Positions 28,566 to 37,698 of a stretch of DNA of 64,000 bases are shown here, piece after piece (within the stretch, counting starts at the first letter, position 1; every line of letters begins with the position of its first letter). The position numbers and the translations under genes were made by a program. Origin of the DNA: Acidobacteriaceae bacterium. GTDB taxonomy: Bacteria > Acidobacteriota > Terriglobia > Terriglobales > Acidobacteriaceae. The notes under the pieces are model-generated. The model was not told where the DNA came from. It did no database searches and was given only the letters and a program-made list of their open reading frames with translations. The stretch spans positions 1 to 64,000 of the forward strand of contig JAJPKO010000027.1 in assembly GCA_021323655.1 (NCBI GenBank), given 5' to 3'.

Positions 28566-29168
28566 TCAGTAGTAGAGATACTTCCTCCACTTCACATCGC
28601 TGTGCCCGATCATCCGCATGATGTGCCGACTCGTGTGCAGGGTAAAAGGACGAGGCTCTCGCAGCAGCTTCATGTCCTCAAGCTCATGCAGAAGCTGGTT
28701 TCCCTTCCGGCGGTTGCAGGAGTGGCAGCAGGCCACAAGGTTCTCCCACGTAGAAGCACCTCCCCGCGACCGGGGAATCACATGGTCCAGCGTCAGTTCG
28801 CAGGCTGGCAGCACCACGCCGCAATACTGGCAGGTGTTCCGGTCACGCAGCAGAATGTTCTTGCGCGATAAGGCCCGCGTCTGGTGCGGAATGCGCCTGT
28901 ATTCCAGCAGCCGGATCACCGACGGCAAAGGCATCCGCACCCGCGCCGCATGCAGCGTAGCCCCTTGTTCTTCTTCGGTCTTGGCGACGCCCTTCAGCAC
29001 CAGCACCAGCGCCCGTCGCGCCCCGCAGATGTTGATCGGCTCATAGGAGGCATTCAGCACCAGCACCGGGGCCTGCATCACCGTACTGGTGTGGACGCGC
29101 ACCTCTTCGCGTGGAATGGCAGCGTGCTTCTGTTTACGCGCGTGAATCATGGCCTTCCCCAAAGACAT
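28566..29168 (-). CDS. HNH endonuclease family protein
   Basis: About 200 residues from ATG 29168, which has GGGAGAAG just upstream. The C-terminal half holds a zinc-bound HNH fold: CQYCG, then [13 protein letters not shown] (the catalytic DH), [14 protein letters not shown]. The N-terminal half ([26 protein letters not shown]) is the conserved lead-in of this widespread free-standing HNH family. The biological substrate is unknown. It lies 47 bp downstream of the ComF gene on the same strand. Confidence 0.9.
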   Translation of the reverse strand: MSLGKAMIHARKQKHAAIPREEVRVHTSTVMQAPVLVLNASYEPINICGARRALVLVLKGVAKTEEEQGATLHAARVRMPLPSVIRLLEYRRIPHQTRALSRKNILLRDRNTCQYCGVVLPACELTLDHVIPRSRGGASTWENLVACCHSCNRRKGNQLLHELEDMKLLREPRPFTLHTSRHIMRMIGHSDVKWRKYLYY

Positions 29169-29215
29169 TTCTTCTCCCTCACTGTCCAGAGATGAAATGA
29201 GCACAGTCCCCGGCC

Positions 29216-30061
29216 TTATGTGCCGCGGACCGCAGGAACAAAACCCGGATCCCAGAACGCCACGTCTTCATGCATGGGCACTTCGACCATCTCCAACCGC
29301 TGCGCCCTTGCCACCGTCGCCACCCGCACGCTCTTTGCTCCAGCGCGGCGCAAAGCCAGCGCACACGCGCGCGCCGTGGCCCCCGTGGTGTAAATATCGT
29401 CAATCAGAAGCACGTCTGCGCCCTTTACCTTTTCCGGACGCGGAACAAAAAAAGCGCCGCGCACATTCGCGCGACGCTGGTGCGGGGTAAGCCCCGCCTG
29501 ACTTTCCGTGGCGCGCCGCCTCTCAAGCACTCCAGCCGCCATCGTCCAGTGCATCTCAGGGCGGGTTTTCTGGAGCATCCTGACTGCGGCCCGCGCCAGC
29601 AATTCGGCCTGATTAAACCGCCGCTGCCTCCCCTTGGCCCGGAAGAGCGGCACTGGAACTACCATCACCTTATACGGAAGCTCATCGAAGCGCAGGACCT
29701 GTGCAGCCACCAATGCGCCCAGCCGGTCCGCAATCGGCTCCATTCCCGAATACTTCAGCAGATGAATCAGCTCCCGTAGCCGACCCTGATAGAGACCATG
29801 CGCCACTGCCTTTGCAAACGGCGGAGCAGCCACACGGCAAGGACGGCACACATCTCCTGGCCGGACCGGCACATCGCCAAATCCTTGCGCACCAAGCGCT
29901 TCGCCACAGACAGTGCAAAGGTTTCCAAACTGTTCAGGAAGTTGTTTCCAGCAGGAATCGCAGACAGGAACGCGGGTCATCCGCGTCAAAGAATCGCCGC
30001 AAACGCGGCAGGAGGCAGGAAATAAGACGCAGCAGAGGGCATCAGCCGGACTTCGTAACAC
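29216..30061 (-). CDS. comF: ComF-family phosphoribosyltransferase-like protein
   Basis: About 281 residues from GTG 30061; the frame is open to 30235 but that extension is not ComF-like. An N-terminal zinc-ribbon pair ([27 protein letters not shown]) is followed by a type I PRTase domain with the PRPP loop [19 protein letters not shown]. ComF supports DNA uptake during natural transformation in Gram-positive and some Gram-negative bacteria. No other competence gene is in the window. Confidence 0.88.
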   Translation of the reverse strand: MLRSPADALCCVLFPASCRVCGDSLTRMTRVPVCDSCWKQLPEQFGNLCTVCGEALGAQGFGDVPVRPGDVCRPCRVAAPPFAKAVAHGLYQGRLRELIHLLKYSGMEPIADRLGALVAAQVLRFDELPYKVMVVPVPLFRAKGRQRRFNQAELLARAAVRMLQKTRPEMHWTMAAGVLERRRATESQAGLTPHQRRANVRGAFFVPRPEKVKGADVLLIDDIYTTGATARACALALRRAGAKSVRVATVARAQRLEMVEVPMHEDVAFWDPGFVPAVRGT

Positions 30062-30285
30062 GCGAGCAACCGCTCTCCATGCCGAGGTCCCAGAGGACGC
30101 ATGTGCTACACGCTCACTGCTGAAGACGCACCTCTCACAACGGCCTTTCCGCTGTTGCCCAGAGTATACCGCGAAATACTGCACAATTCCAGGTGCTTCA
30201 GAGAAAAGGAGGCTGCGGTCTTGCGATGTGCGCATCCCAGGGTTGGGTTCTCCCTCTGCATAAGAGCAATCCTTTTCGCTCTGGG

Positions 30286-30366
30286 CTGGATCCTGCGTTC
30301 AAGATTGTTGGTAACTCCGATATACGATGCACGACTTGTGCTGGCTGCGATGCAAGTGTAGTAAGG
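30286..30366 (-). pseudogene. Fragment of a GIY-YIG endonuclease gene
   Basis: The minus strand encodes YYTCIAASTSRASYIGVTNN followed by LERRI, the first strand pair and catalytic helix of the UPF0213/YhbQ-type GIY-YIG nucleases. The family continues with about 60 more residues, but here the sequence becomes unrelated after LERRI. It sits in the spacer between the ComF and PD-(D/E)XK genes. Likely a decayed remnant. Confidence 0.55.
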
Positions 30367-30460
30367 CAATTGGATTGATACTGAATCTGATGGTCTGACG
30401 GTAAATAAATAAAAATGGGTCCTGTATTGTGCTGAGGATGACATAAGTTTCCCACCCGCA

Positions 30461-32014
30461 CTAAGGCTCTCTTCTCTTCCGGAAAATGACCCGCAGCCGC
30501 TGCCGCCAGTGCTCATCCAGCGCCACCAGCACCCACTCGATCTCTGGCTTCAGATACTGGAGCACAGTCTCATTCGCTGGATGAATTCGCAGCGCCGGAG
30601 CCACAAGCATCAGCAGCGGCGGCTGCTCTGATAACTCCACCTGAGGGAAATACCCATGTTTCCGCAACTCGCCATCTGCAAGAACACGCCGCACGCGTAT
30701 CCAGTAGTCCAGCCCCTGCAGCGGCAGATGCAAGTCTTCATCCGCCTTGATCTCAATCACCACGAGTCGGCCCGCTCGCGTCACGCTCAACAAATCAATC
30801 ATCCCGCGGTCACCGGCCGAAAACGCCGGCACCTGCGAATAGACCATATTGCCGCGGACCGACGGCTCAATCTCAGACAGGCATCTCCTCAACTCCGATT
30901 CCAGCCATCGTTCGGGCTGCATTCGATAAAGCGGGTCCCTCGACGAACCTGCCGCCGTTCGCGCCTCTCCCAGACGCCCTACCAGTTCGCGAAACAGGTC
31001 CTCTGTCTGCTCCGTAAGCAGGGTCTCATTGGCTCCCGTGCCAAACGTAATCGCATCCTGCCGCGCAAACGATCCCGCCGCCAGGCTATGCTTTGCCCGT
31101 GCAAATTCCAGCCCGTGCAACCTGAAACCAATTTCCGCCGGACTGGCCGCGCGCAATTCCACGCGTGGCCGCAGCGCCTCCGGAAGCAACGCAAAAACGC
31201 GCTCAATCGCGCCCTGCATCCGCTCTCTGACGCGTTCCTGATCAAAGACATGCACCAGCCGTGTCTCAATATTGCCTTCTACAATGATGAGCGCCTCCAG
31301 TTCCTCCGCCCGCTCATCCAGCGCATACAACTCCCACTTCGCCAGCGCCGGATTCAGCCACGCCATGCGCGCTCGCGTGACCTCCGCTGCTCCTGCTGGC
31401 ACAATCACCTTCAGCCCTTCAAAGACTCGCCGTCCGCCGCTGCGCTCCCGGCAATAAGTAAGCCATAAAATACCCAGCGTGAGCGCTCCATCCACGGTGG
31501 CCTGCATTTCTTCGGCATTTACTGCAATCACAGCCCATGCCTTTGGCCCGCGCACCAGAGTGGCGCGCGCATACGCTGGACCAAAGCTGTGCTCCAGGTC
31601 CATTGCGCTGTGGAGACCACCAATCTTGTAGTCAGGAAAGGCCCGCGTCAGCACGCGTTCCAGTATGCGGAGATACCGCTTTCGGGTCGTCTCACGCGCT
31701 GTCGGAGTGCGCCGGTCCCGGTCTGGGACCACCTCCAGAATCTGCGGCTTTGCCTGGCCAAAACGTCGGGTCTCTATGCGCAGCGTATCTTTGCGGACAG
31801 CGGTCCCGATGACGGTGCGCACCATATTGCGCTCCTCTGACCACAGTTGCAGAACACAACGTCCATGCTCGGCAGAAAGTGCATAGCGCGTGCGCTGCAT
31901 CTCGAAAAGCACCCGCCCCTCTTCCAGTACCGCCGCGCGCGGATGTTCTGCAAAAAAGACCTCGAGCGCGCGGGCAAGCTGCGCAGCAGAAATCTCAGTT
32001 GTCACAGAAGGCAT
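30461..32014 (-). CDS. Uncharacterised protein with C-terminal PD-(D/E)XK nuclease-like domain
   Basis: 517 residues, no signal peptide, not a family I can name. The C-terminal 130 residues carry a RecB-type nuclease signature: Asp in DRGMIDLLSV, then VVIEIKAD (ExK) and QGLDYW (QxxxY). The N-terminal 330 residues are mixed alpha/beta with no recognised motif. A DNA-processing role is inferred from the active-site pattern and the nearby HNH, ComF and UvrC-like genes. A DinB-family gene lies 48 bp upstream on the same strand. Confidence 0.7.
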   Translation of the reverse strand: MPSVTTEISAAQLARALEVFFAEHPRAAVLEEGRVLFEMQRTRYALSAEHGRCVLQLWSEERNMVRTVIGTAVRKDTLRIETRRFGQAKPQILEVVPDRDRRTPTARETTRKRYLRILERVLTRAFPDYKIGGLHSAMDLEHSFGPAYARATLVRGPKAWAVIAVNAEEMQATVDGALTLGILWLTYCRERSGGRRVFEGLKVIVPAGAAEVTRARMAWLNPALAKWELYALDERAEELEALIIVEGNIETRLVHVFDQERVRERMQGAIERVFALLPEALRPRVELRAASPAEIGFRLHGLEFARAKHSLAAGSFARQDAITFGTGANETLLTEQTEDLFRELVGRLGEARTAAGSSRDPLYRMQPERWLESELRRCLSEIEPSVRGNMVYSQVPAFSAGDRGMIDLLSVTRAGRLVVIEIKADEDLHLPLQGLDYWIRVRRVLADGELRKHGYFPQVELSEQPPLLMLVAPALRIHPANETVLQYLKPEIEWVLVALDEHWRQRLRVIFRKRREP

Positions 32015-32062
32015 TAAGAAAACTATGCTTGCCCGCCTGAGGTGCGAGCAAGCATTTTTACG

Positions 32063-32590
32063 CTACCAGCCGTTGCGCTTCCGCAATTCGGTAATGTGCG
32101 CCACATGATGGCGGCAATGCCAGTCATAAAGCTGGACAACATCAGCCAGCTTCTGCCGCCCATTTTCCGAATGGACATAGCCCCGCTGCCAGTCCGCGTC
32201 CGGCAACGATTTCAGCAGCGCGGCCCACCGGATATGCAACGCATCCAGCAGCTTCAGAGATACTTCCACCGGCAGCGTTTTTGCATCCGGCAGTTCCGCC
32301 CATACCTTTTCGTCATATGCAGCGACCGCCGGCCAGTCCTCCGTCAGCGCCTTGCGCGTGCGCACATAGGCATTCGTATGGCTGTCCGCCACATGATGCA
32401 CCAGTTGCCGGACCGTCCAACCGCCCTCACGATACGGAGTATCCAGTTGCGCTTCCGTAAGACCACTAACCGCCGACCGCAGGTTTTCCGGCAGTGCCGC
32501 CAGAATCGCAATCGAAGCCCGGCGCTGCTCCGGGGACTGCTCGACTGGTCCGCCAAAATCACCAATGGGATAACGCATGTCTTCACTCAT
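32063..32590 (-). CDS. DinB/YfiT-family putative metal-dependent hydrolase
   Basis: A 175-residue four-helix-bundle protein. The metal histidines are visible in RQLVHHVADSH and in YDWHCRHHVAHI, and the C terminus has the family's HITELRKR. YfiT/BstA-like members often act as thiol-dependent transferases or hydrolases (bacillithiol-S-transferase type); the substrate here is unknown. A histidine-rich exported peptide is encoded 36 bp upstream on the same strand. Confidence 0.88.
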   Translation of the reverse strand: MSEDMRYPIGDFGGPVEQSPEQRRASIAILAALPENLRSAVSGLTEAQLDTPYREGGWTVRQLVHHVADSHTNAYVRTRKALTEDWPAVAAYDEKVWAELPDAKTLPVEVSLKLLDALHIRWAALLKSLPDADWQRGYVHSENGRQKLADVVQLYDWHCRHHVAHITELRKRNGW

Positions 32591-32626
32591 ACGCCGAACA
32601 GTATCACAGAAGACATGTACCCGGCA

Positions 32627-32740
32627 CTATTGCGCCTTGTGATGAAAATGGTGTGCCCGATGATGGCGATGATGATGGGTTTTCGCAAATGCTGAGGCCG
32701 AAGCCAGCAGGACCAAAGACAGAACAATCAGCTTCTTCAT
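32627..32740 (-). CDS. Histidine-rich exported micropeptide (37 aa)
   Basis: ATG 32740 opens a 37-codon frame ending in TAG 32627-32629. Residues 1-19 are a textbook Sec signal peptide (MKKLIVLSLVLLASASAFA). The predicted mature peptide of 18 residues, KTHHHRHHRAHHFHHKAQ, contains nine histidines. It probably binds metal ions (Zn, Cu, Ni) in the periplasm; this is inferred from composition. No strong ribosome site is visible. It shares strand and close spacing with the downstream DinB-family metalloprotein gene. Confidence 0.7.
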   Translation of the reverse strand: MKKLIVLSLVLLASASAFAKTHHHRHHRAHHFHHKAQ

Positions 32741-32837
32741 GCCGTGATGCTAGCAGGAAAAAGTACCTCTTTCGCATGTGGAAATTCGCTACAGGAACCA
32801 AACGCGCCAATGCCGCCAGCGGTAAGCCGGTTCTCCG

Positions 32838-33416
32838 TCACCGGCTCGTAACATCCAGGCCGAGGATGCCGAGTCCACAGACCGCAATCAAAATGGACAC
32901 AAACGCCGCCCATCGCGTTTCGCGACCAGCCTGAATGGATATGGCCCTCGCGGCCCCCCAGTAAAATCCCGCCCCCATCAGCACAAGCAAAGCCTCGAGA
33001 GAAGCGGACAGCATAGGAAAGCGCCACAATCCCCACCCGAGCCGAGGTAAGTGCCCCAGGTTCGCAGGCAAAACAGGCATATCGGCGCGATGAACAATCA
33101 AATCGAGCACCCAGTGCGAAACAGCTACCAGGCCGATGACGATTGCGCTTCGCCTGCCCCAGATCGGCCAACAGAAAGTTGTCAGAATCGCCGAGAGCAC
33201 AAGCGCCCCTACGATCGAATGCGTGTAGTCGGCGTAGATCACCGCAGCCCCGTATCCTGAGTGGCTCGGTACGGAATGCATCGTCTCTTTCCCTGCAAGG
33301 AAAAGAGGAACAAACACAATATCAAGCCACACCGACGCCAGCATCAACATCCAAAGGGGCGCAGACCGCTCCCGGCCCTTCACAACCGCAGCAAAGCCGA
33401 AGTGCCCGGCGATCAT
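32838..33416 (-). CDS. Integral membrane protein, possible metal-dependent hydrolase type
   Basis: 192 residues with about five membrane helices. The N terminus MIAGHFGFAA, the central YADYTHSIVGAL and VSHWVLDLIVHRAD place conserved-looking His and Asp residues near membrane faces, reminiscent of YdjM/LexA-regulated membrane hydrolases, though the match is weak. Its ATG overlaps the stop of a one-helix peptide gene by 4 bp. Substrate unknown. Confidence 0.75.
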   Translation of the reverse strand: MIAGHFGFAAVVKGRERSAPLWMLMLASVWLDIVFVPLFLAGKETMHSVPSHSGYGAAVIYADYTHSIVGALVLSAILTTFCWPIWGRRSAIVIGLVAVSHWVLDLIVHRADMPVLPANLGHLPRLGWGLWRFPMLSASLEALLVLMGAGFYWGAARAISIQAGRETRWAAFVSILIAVCGLGILGLDVTSR

Positions 33417-33514
33417 ATACGCGTACCTTCCTTTTTACTTGCAGGCCAGGGCAGCCGGGCATCCAGTGCCCCTATCACCACAACGAAAAGAAACACACCA
33501 AGAATAAACTGCAC
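33413..33514 (-). CDS. Single-helix membrane micropeptide (33 aa)
   Basis: GTG 33514 (or GTG 33523, adding three residues) opens a frame of 33 codons ending in TGA 33413-33415. AAGGAG lies 10 nt before the first of these starts. The peptide begins MQFILGVFLFVVVIGALDAR, one hydrophobic helix, followed by LPWPASKKEG and a basic tail. Its TGA overlaps the ATG of the downstream membrane protein (ATGA), so the two are translationally coupled. It may be a subunit or regulator of that protein. Confidence 0.65.
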   Translation of the reverse strand: MQFILGVFLFVVVIGALDARLPWPASKKEGTRI

Positions 33515-33636
33515 GCGATCCACTCTCCTTCACTCTCTGCATTATCACCCACATACTTCTGTAGCAATTAAGGTTTGAACAAACTTTGCGAAATCTAGAC
33601 GTCCAGGCGCTAGCCAGAGAATAATCAAAACAACCA

Positions 33637-34887
33637 ATGCTCACGCAGTCCGCAGCTTTCAACCCGTCCACACCCAAATCCGCTCTGGCGCAGGTTCCCT
33701 CTCAAGCCGGGGTCTTCGCCCTTTTCGGCCCTGACAAACATGCCGAACCCTACATCAGCCGTACTCCAAACCTGCGCCGAAGGCTCGGCCGCTTTCTCGA
33801 TGCGGGTCCTGCACAATCCAAACGCTTGAGACTGACAGAAAAAATCTCTCGTATTGAATGGTCCACCACTGGCTCCGAGTTCGAGTCGCTCCTGCTGCTC
33901 TATCGCATCTCTGCCCAAATTTTTGGCGGAGCAACGCGCAAGCGCATGCATCTGCGCACCCCATTTTTTCTGCGCATGGCCATGGAAAACCCTTACCCTC
34001 GCCTTTATGTAACCAACAAAATTACAAAACCCGCGTGCCACCATCTCTTCGGGCCTTTTCCTTCACGCGTTGTGGCAGAAAAATTCTCAGATGAGCTGCT
34101 GGACCTGTTCCAGCTACGGCGTTGCCATGAGGACCTCCATCCCCATCCTGCCTTCCCCGGCTGCATTTATTCCGAGATGAAGATGTGTCTCGCCCCCTGC
34201 TTCAAAGGATGTACAGACGAACGCTACGCCGAAGAAGCAGCCGGCGTGTATGCTTTTCTCCGGACGCGCGGCACCAGCCTCAAGGAAAAGCTGACATCGG
34301 AGCGCGACGCCGCCTCCGCTGAACTGGACTTTGAAAAGGCAGCACAGCTCCACGCAAGGCTGCAAAAAGTAGAAGCAGTTTCATCTTTGCTTTCCCCGGC
34401 CATACAGCAGCTATCCAGCCTGCGTGCGATCATCCTCCAGCCCTCAGTAGAACCAGAAGCGGTTTCACTCTTCCTGCTCTCGCGCGGAGTTCTCTCCGGT
34501 CCAGTCCCCTACTCCATTGCCGGAATGCGCCTTCACAACGAGCGCTCCGGCTCTACTTCGCTCTATGTGGCTCCCGTCGCAGTCGAGGCCGTTCCGCTCG
34601 CTGCTCCTGTACAGACCGCACCTCACGATGTCCTGCTCCAAAGACTCGACGCTGCACTCCAGGCGCTCGAATCTGAATCAGAAAAAATCAAGGCAAGTAG
34701 CCAGGCCGTCTCTGACCATCTCTGCCTCTTCAAACGCTGGTACTATCGCCCGCAAACCCAGCGCGTTGGAGAAATATTCTTCGCGGATGAAACCGGCGCA
34801 CTCCCTGGAAAACAAATCCTGCGCGGAGCCTCCCGTGTCTTCATCAGCACGCAAAAAGAAGAGGCCGGAGACGCGCTCCGGCCCTGA
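33637..34887 (+). CDS. UvrC-like protein (GIY-YIG and UVR regions only)
   Basis: 416 residues resembling the N-terminal half of UvrC. A GIY-YIG-like domain (GVFALFGP...PYISRTPNLRRRLGRF, with the catalytic-type Arg and a downstream Glu in SEFESLLLL) is followed by cysteines matching UvrC's cluster site (CIYSEMKMCLAPCFKGC) and a UVR coiled-coil (SAELDFEKAAQLHARLQ). The RNase H-like 5' nuclease and HhH domains are absent. The GIY/YIG motif is altered (GVF/YIS). It could make only the 3' incision, like Cho, or be regulatory. Confidence 0.8.
   Translation: MLTQSAAFNPSTPKSALAQVPSQAGVFALFGPDKHAEPYISRTPNLRRRLGRFLDAGPAQSKRLRLTEKISRIEWSTTGSEFESLLLLYRISAQIFGGATRKRMHLRTPFFLRMAMENPYPRLYVTNKITKPACHHLFGPFPSRVVAEKFSDELLDLFQLRRCHEDLHPHPAFPGCIYSEMKMCLAPCFKGCTDERYAEEAAGVYAFLRTRGTSLKEKLTSERDAASAELDFEKAAQLHARLQKVEAVSSLLSPAIQQLSSLRAIILQPSVEPEAVSLFLLSRGVLSGPVPYSIAGMRLHNERSGSTSLYVAPVAVEAVPLAAPVQTAPHDVLLQRLDAALQALESESEKIKASSQAVSDHLCLFKRWYYRPQTQRVGEIFFADETGALPGKQILRGASRVFISTQKEEAGDALRP
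34863..34883 (+). terminator. Hairpin at the end of the UvrC-like gene
   Basis: GGCCGGAG (34863-34870) and CTCCGGCC (34876-34883) form a perfect 8-bp stem with a 5-nt loop, immediately before the TGA. The convergent aminopeptidase gene ends 22 bp further on. No U-tract is present. Confidence 0.5.
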
Positions 34888-34909
34888 GAGAATGGCCCCT
34901 CCTGTTTCC

Positions 34910-37510
34910 TTACTTCTGCGCTGCAATCCACTCCTTCAGTTTCGGCCCCTGCTCACTGCGCAGTTCAATACAGTCATTGATCTGGTCCTTCGCGCGCGCC
35001 AAAGACCGGTCTGACGCCGGCACCTTGTGCGTAGAGAAGAAGTCCACCACCTGGTCGCGTGCCTGGGCGCTGCAAAATGCACCCGTCGCACCCACAAGAT
35101 ACGCCCCCATCGAGGTCGTAAGCTGCGCCTTCACCTTGTCCCAGTTCTGCTGAATATACTGCCATGCTTCATCACGCGTTTCCTGCCCATGCAGCATAGT
35201 CAGCAACTCAATGGCGGCATCCTGGTTCCGCACCTTCCCGGATACGGTGTAGTCCAGAGCGCGCTGCTCCAGCGGATGGCTCTTGAAGAGCGCCAGCATG
35301 CGTAGGGCACCTTCCTGAAGCTGAGGATTGTTTGCCGTTTCATACACCTTCTGTAGCTGATTAAAGAAGTCCTCGTCCCCGTGCTCAGCGGCGATACCTG
35401 CGGCCGTCTGCGCCAGCGTGGGTTCCACCGACGAAGGATCCGTCAGAAACTTCTCCGCAATCTGCTTTGCTTCCGCAATTACTTCAGGATCTTCCCCAAT
35501 CGTACCCAGTGCCCCAAAAAGCGACGCGCGCAGCTCTTTCTTCTCCGGCGAATCACTGTCCGATGCCTTGCCCAGCCGCTCATACGCGGGCTTAAAGTTC
35601 TTCACCACCCACACAGCCAGCGCCTTGTGCTCTTCATCAGTAGAAGCAATCTGATCATCAATGGTGCCTACCGCGTTCAGAGCAGTCTGCACCACAGCCG
35701 CACTTGTGTCGTCCTTCACTGCCGCCGCAAGATTCAGATAGTCTCCCACCTCCATCTTGCTCGCGCGCACCTGCGCCCACACATCGCCAAGCAGGCTGAT
35801 GCGTTCTTCCGGAGCCAACCCCGTCTCTACATTCGAGACGACTTTCTCATACACATCCTTCGGATACGTGCTGCGGTAATAACCCTTGCCGCCCGCATTG
35901 GCAAAGAAGAACTGCGCCTGTGGAACTTTCAGCGACTGCTGCGCCGAAGTCAGTACCTGGCAATCGCTCGCCGTGCCCGTCTTGATGCACACCGGCACCG
36001 TCCACGATTGCGCCTGCTCCGCCTTCACGCTCGGGTTCAGGAAAAACCGCTGCTGAGAGACTGCAACGCTGCCATCCTGCGGCTGACTGAATGTCAGGAT
36101 CGGCTCGCCAGGCTGGACCACAAAGCTTTCCATGATCTTGTCCACAGGTTTATGGCTTGTCGCCGTCTGCGCATTCCAGAAGTCTTCCGCCGTGGCATTG
36201 CCGTACATATGCGCTGCAAGATAGTTGTGCACACCCTTGCGGAAGGTCTCTTCGCCCAGATAGTTCTCCACCATCAGCAGCACCGCGCCAGCCTTGCCAT
36301 ACGTAATGCCGTCAAACATCTGGTTGATCTCATCTGGCGTATCGGCCTTCGCACGAATCGTGCGCGTCGTGCGCTGCGCATCCAGATTCAGCGTATTGTT
36401 CAGTCCCTGGGCCACACCCTGCGGAATGTTCCATTCCGGATGCCACGCCGCCACCGGCTTGTTTTCCATCCATGAGGCAAAGCCTTCATTCAGCCAGAGA
36501 TTGTTCCACCACTGCATCGTCACCATATCGCCAAACCACTGGTGCGCCATCTCATGCGCTACCACCAGCGCGACGTTTTTCTTCGCGCCCACCGAGGAAT
36601 TGTTTTCATCTAGCAGCAGGTCGGTTTCGCGATACGTGATCGCGCCAAAGTTCTCCATCGCGCCAGCTTCAAAATCCGGCAGCGCAATCATGTCCAGTTT
36701 CGGCATTGGATACTTGATGCCGAAATAGTTGTCATAGTAATGCAGAACAAACTCGGCGGCCTTCACCGCATATTTCGCCAGCTCCACTTTGTCCGGGGTC
36801 GCGCATCCGCGAATCGGCACGCCATCACTCTCGCCCGACGTGCACTGAAAATCACCTACGAGAAACGCCACCAGATACGTAGACATCTTCGGCGTCGTCG
36901 CAAACTTGATCGTGTGCTTGTCCTCGCCCGGCCCAGGCGTATCAGAAATAATATTTGTGTTCGAGATGGCCGTGTCGCCCTTGTCTACAACAATCGTCAC
37001 ATCAAACCTGGCCTTGAAGGCAGGCTCATCAAACGAAGGAAAGGCCCTTCGAGCATCCGTCGGCTCGAACTGCGTAACCGCATAGTTGCGCTTCGCCGTC
37101 TTTGAAAGATAAAAGCCCCGCAGTTCGTTGTTCAAAATGCCCGAGTAATCGATGTCCAGTGTCAGATGTCCCGCCGGCAGCTTCTGGTGAAAATCAAATG
37201 TCGCCTGCTCTTTGCCCGCATCTTCTGTGACCGCAGCGTCCAGGGTTTTTCCATTCAGCGTTGTCTTCACGCTCTGGAACTTGATCTCCGCCGCATTTAG
37301 CGTGATCGAGTCCGCGGGCTGCGACAGAACGACATCAATGCTCTCCTTGCCGGTGAACGTTGCATTCTTAAGATCAGGCGTCAGCACCAGGCTGTAGTGC
37401 TCCGGGCGGACCGTCTCCGGCAGCCGTTGGGCCCTTGCTTCCTGAAATGACGAGAGCCAGAAAGCAACACAACAAGCGGCCCCCAAAGAAATACGAAAAA
37501 ATTGCGACAT
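34910..37510 (-). CDS. M1-family zinc aminopeptidase, exported
   Basis: About 866 residues from ATG 37510, chosen for its signal peptide (SLGAACCVAFWLSSFQEARA) and the GGAAGG just upstream. The M1 signature GAMENFG (near 283-289) precedes the zinc site HEMAH (319-323) with the third ligand in NEGFASW (342). The C-terminal ERAP1-like helical domain follows (LLGDVWAQVRASKME onward). It removes N-terminal residues from peptides, probably in the periplasm. Confidence 0.95.
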   Translation of the reverse strand: MSQFFRISLGAACCVAFWLSSFQEARAQRLPETVRPEHYSLVLTPDLKNATFTGKESIDVVLSQPADSITLNAAEIKFQSVKTTLNGKTLDAAVTEDAGKEQATFDFHQKLPAGHLTLDIDYSGILNNELRGFYLSKTAKRNYAVTQFEPTDARRAFPSFDEPAFKARFDVTIVVDKGDTAISNTNIISDTPGPGEDKHTIKFATTPKMSTYLVAFLVGDFQCTSGESDGVPIRGCATPDKVELAKYAVKAAEFVLHYYDNYFGIKYPMPKLDMIALPDFEAGAMENFGAITYRETDLLLDENNSSVGAKKNVALVVAHEMAHQWFGDMVTMQWWNNLWLNEGFASWMENKPVAAWHPEWNIPQGVAQGLNNTLNLDAQRTTRTIRAKADTPDEINQMFDGITYGKAGAVLLMVENYLGEETFRKGVHNYLAAHMYGNATAEDFWNAQTATSHKPVDKIMESFVVQPGEPILTFSQPQDGSVAVSQQRFFLNPSVKAEQAQSWTVPVCIKTGTASDCQVLTSAQQSLKVPQAQFFFANAGGKGYYRSTYPKDVYEKVVSNVETGLAPEERISLLGDVWAQVRASKMEVGDYLNLAAAVKDDTSAAVVQTALNAVGTIDDQIASTDEEHKALAVWVVKNFKPAYERLGKASDSDSPEKKELRASLFGALGTIGEDPEVIAEAKQIAEKFLTDPSSVEPTLAQTAAGIAAEHGDEDFFNQLQKVYETANNPQLQEGALRMLALFKSHPLEQRALDYTVSGKVRNQDAAIELLTMLHGQETRDEAWQYIQQNWDKVKAQLTTSMGAYLVGATGAFCSAQARDQVVDFFSTHKVPASDRSLARAKDQINDCIELRSEQGPKLKEWIAAQK

Positions 37511-37616
37511 AGGCCTTCCTTTCCAAACTGCTCTATTTACCATAACGCAAGCACACCCCACAAATTGCCGGCCCACTAGACCCGTAAAAGTGCTTTTGTC
37601 TCAGGACCACAGGGTG

Positions 37617-37639
37617 CCCACATCTTGAAAAAATGTGGG
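37617..37639. repeat. Palindromic repeat CCCACAT/ATGTGGG (copy 1)
   Basis: CCCACAT (37617-37623) and ATGTGGG (37633-37639) form a 7-bp stem with a 9-nt loop. It follows GGGTG, as the copy at 41663 does. It is located between the CopD gene and the aminopeptidase gene, both minus strand, so it could also end the CopD transcript. Confidence 0.65.
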
Positions 37640-37698
37640 TTTGCAGAACACGGAGCAAACCTTTCTTCGGCTGGTGCCAGACGGGCCACAGCAGTCTT

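Noticed and set aside
35381-36475. 364-codon plus-strand frame inside the aminopeptidase gene
   Set aside because: Shadow of a high-GC gene; no motif, extreme Arg/His content.
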